DNA from: Tieghemiomyces parasiticus
Lineage: Eukaryota > Kickxellomycota > Dimargaritomycetes > Dimargaritales > Dimargaritaceae
Assembly (NCBI GenBank): GCA_027575765.1
Contig: JANBPT010000988.1
Location: 1 to 17,157, forward strand
Direction: 5' to 3'
Length of the DNA: 17,157 bases
Below are positions 15,319-17,157 of the stretch, piece by piece; within the stretch, counting starts at the first letter, position 1; every line of letters starts with the position of its first letter. A program made the position numbers and the translations under genes. The notes beneath the pieces are model-generated. The model searched no databases. It was given only the letters and a program-made list of their open reading frames with translations, and had not been told where the DNA came from.

Positions 15319-16454
15319 ATGGTTCACCAACGCGAAGTCAAGCTAGCCAACGGTACAGGTATCCCCGCCATCGGCCTGGGCACCTGGCAAGCCGAACCGG
15401 GTGAGCTAACCGAGGTTATTCAGGAGGCCTGGGCGGCGGGCTACCACCACATTGACGCCGCTCACTACTACCAGAACGAGCGCGAGATTGGTACCGCTCT
15501 CCGTAAGACCGAAGTGCCACGTGACCAGATCTGGCTTACCTCGAAGGTGTGGAACACCGACCACCGCCCTGAGCGAGTGGGCCCGGCCTGCGAACAGACC
15601 CTGCGTGATCTTCAGGTCGACTACCTGGACCTGTATCTGATGCACTGGCCTATCGCGTTTGTGCCGGGTGATGATCTGCTTCCCCGTGATAACAAAGGCG
15701 AAATCAAGGTCGATGACGTCGATTATAAGGACACCTGGCGTGCAATGGAGGTAAGTGGCCGCTGTACATCGCGCGGACCTACTCCGATGGTGATGATTAT
15801 GCATTTTTGCAAACGTTTCGTCTCCCAGCAATTTCCCTCTCTCACTGTCGACGGCTACTTTTCAAAATAAACTAACCAGTCGCTTCATGTCGTTTAATAC
15901 CGATACTCTGCGGGTCCACTTGGTACTCGTAGAAACTGGTAGACGAGGGCAAGGCCCGCTACATCGGCGTATCCAATTTCACCGTCAAACAGCTCGAGGA
16001 TCTGCTAAAGGTGGCCCGCATCAAGCCCGTAGTCAACCAGGTGGAATGTAACGTCTACCTGCCACAATATGAGCTGGTAGACTACTGTCAGAAGCATGGA
16101 ATTGCCGTCACGGCTTATCGCCCACTGGCCGGTCGCGTCAAGGTCGGTGACGAGAAGCCTTCGTCCGGGCACAAGACACTCCGTGAAGACCCGGTGCTGA
16201 GCAAGATCGCCCAACGGATTAACCGCACCCCAGCCCAGGTCGCCATCGCGTGGCTGCTGAAGCGCGGTATCATTGCCATTCCGAAATCGTCCAACCCGCA
16301 GCGACTCCGTGAGAATTTAATTGACTTTGACTTGACCGATGAAGATGCGGCCGAAATATCCAAGATCGATGTGCGCCAGCGCGACTGCAACCCAGCTAAC
16401 ATGTGGTCGCCCAGCCTTGACTATTTGACTAAGAGTGATGAAGGGACGAAATGA
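15319..16454 (+). CDS. NADP-dependent aldo-keto reductase (two exons)
   Basis: Exons 15319-15750 and 15933-16454 join in phase 0 to give 317 residues, standard for the family. The catalytic tetrad is D46, Y51 (HIDAAHYYQNE), K76 (TSKVWN) and H109 (LMHWP). Exon 2 restores the continuation KLVDEGKARYIGVSNF (GVSNF at 156-160) directly after WRAME of exon 1. The NADPH 2'-phosphate pocket motif IPKSSNPQRLREN (K262, R268) is near the C-terminus. The fold is a soluble cytosolic TIM barrel that reduces aldehydes or ketones. The region around 112-130 (AFVPGDDLLPRDNKGE) recalls the fungal glycerol dehydrogenase / xylose reductase group, but substrate cannot be fixed from sequence. The unspliced frame stops at 15870 inside the intron. 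Confidence 0.93.
15751..15932 (+). other. Aldo-keto reductase intron 1
   Basis: The 182-nt intron begins GTAAGT and ends CGTAG. A branch-site CTAAC lies at 15872-15876, 57 nt before the acceptor. Protein similarity on both sides (WRAME | KLVDEGKARY) is continuous after removal, so the boundaries are well supported. Confidence 0.9.
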
Positions 16455-17157
16455 GTTGGTCAGGGCATATCAGGGGGTTAGGAGAATAATCAACTCCCCC
16501 CTTTCTACGTTGTTCTCCTACCAGGTCGACAATCTAGACTTGTCTTTGCGGAAGTGTTGTGTTTTATAAAGAATTAAGTTGACATGGTTTTCTTCTATTA
16601 GAATTCTCAAGGTCAGCCTGACTGATAGGGTGGGGTGGCGGCCTAGAGGCGAAGGTTTGCGTAGTTGATAAAATGCACCTTGTATAGTAAACGCATAATG
16701 TTTTGAGGCATCAGGGCTTCAGATCTTAGCCAATGACATTGTGGATGGAACCTAGAGGTGTCTCGGGCGAGGAATCGAAAAGTATTAACCATTCAAGAAT
16801 TGGACTGCCTTGGAGAGAAAAGCTATCCTAGAGGGAAAAAACCAACAAACGGAAAAAATAATAATAAAGCGGAATGAGTGAAACGTGAAATTTATGATTG
16901 GGATATTGCTGTTTTGAGTAGCGAACCTGGATGATCTTTTATATTGAAGAATGTCCAATATCCTTTGCAAAGACTATTTCTTGGGTTAGGAGAGGACCCC
17001 AAGACGATAGTCCAAGGTGGAGCTAGCGCCCAGGCGAATATGAAGCTAGCCACCAAGCCACCACATCAGTGGAGGGGGGGTACTAATGGAAGCTAAGCCC
17101 TAAAAGGACAGAAATAGGGGCGTCTGTCAAAGAGAGGACGTTGTCTAGCAGATCAGA
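16455..17157. other. 3' flank of the aldo-keto reductase, no gene recognised
   Basis: About 700 bp to the right edge. No open frame with recognisable content. A weak G-run/C-run hairpin (GGGGGTT at about 16475 against AACTCCCCCC at about 16490) follows the stop codon, and AATAAA occurs at 16863-16868, rather far (about 410 nt) from the stop. The rest is AT-rich spacer. Confidence 0.45.

Noticed and set aside
15785..15800. GTGATGA in the reductase intron, like a snoRNA C box
   Set aside because: No CTGA D box or terminal stem occurs downstream within the intron.
16011..16454. Separate second aldo-keto reductase gene
   Set aside because: It is the continuation of the first exon after splicing; the apparent start is a GTG codon inside exon 2 and the joined protein is collinear with the family.
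1..17157. CRISPR array, prokaryotic operon or defence system
   Set aside because: No spaced direct repeats or Shine-Dalgarno-linked gene strings; spliced genes and eukaryote-only proteins show a nuclear eukaryotic genome.

Overview
The window looks like nuclear DNA of a fungus, most likely an early-diverging (zygomycete-grade) lineage. The evidence is a fungal-type cytochrome c, an Rtf1 homologue, Ypq-like vacuolar PQ-loop proteins, a secreted fungal subtilase, and two short GTAAGT...AG introns with CTAAY branch sites about 55 nt before the acceptor. The lineage is inferred from protein flavour only; no rRNA or tRNA was found.

Layout from left to right. (1) 1-2588, minus strand: a secreted subtilisin-like protease (S8 with a PA-like insert), whose C-terminus runs off the left edge. 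(2) 2589-5319: 2.7 kb with no convincing intact gene. It holds candidate inverted repeats, a probable degraded LINE reverse-transcriptase fragment (4332-4556, minus) and an unassigned ORF upstream of the next gene. (3) 5320-6270 and 7638-8585, plus strand: tandem, diverged paralogues of the PQ-loop family of vacuolar/lysosomal amino-acid transporters. They share a promoter element and a dileucine motif, but the second copy has lost the proline of its second PQ motif. (4) 9359-9682, minus: intact cytochrome c, convergent with the second PQ-loop gene. (5) 11438-13313, plus: RTF1 of the Paf1 complex. Its true start lies in a short upstream exon joined through a 157-nt intron. (6) 13678-14970: a complete 1293-bp mariner (DD34D) transposon with 28-bp terminal inverted repeats, TA target duplication and an uninterrupted 345-aa transposase on the minus strand. 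(7) 15319-16454, plus: a two-exon NADP-dependent aldo-keto reductase. The mariner ends about 350 bp upstream of its start codon.

The genes do not form a pathway or cluster; this is ordinary housekeeping and accessory gene content with one recent-looking DNA transposon and one tandem duplication. No defence, biosynthetic or otherwise coherent novel system is visible. The points most worth a second look are the intact mariner, the asymmetric PQ-loop pair with its shared promoter motif, and the degenerate retroelement remains.
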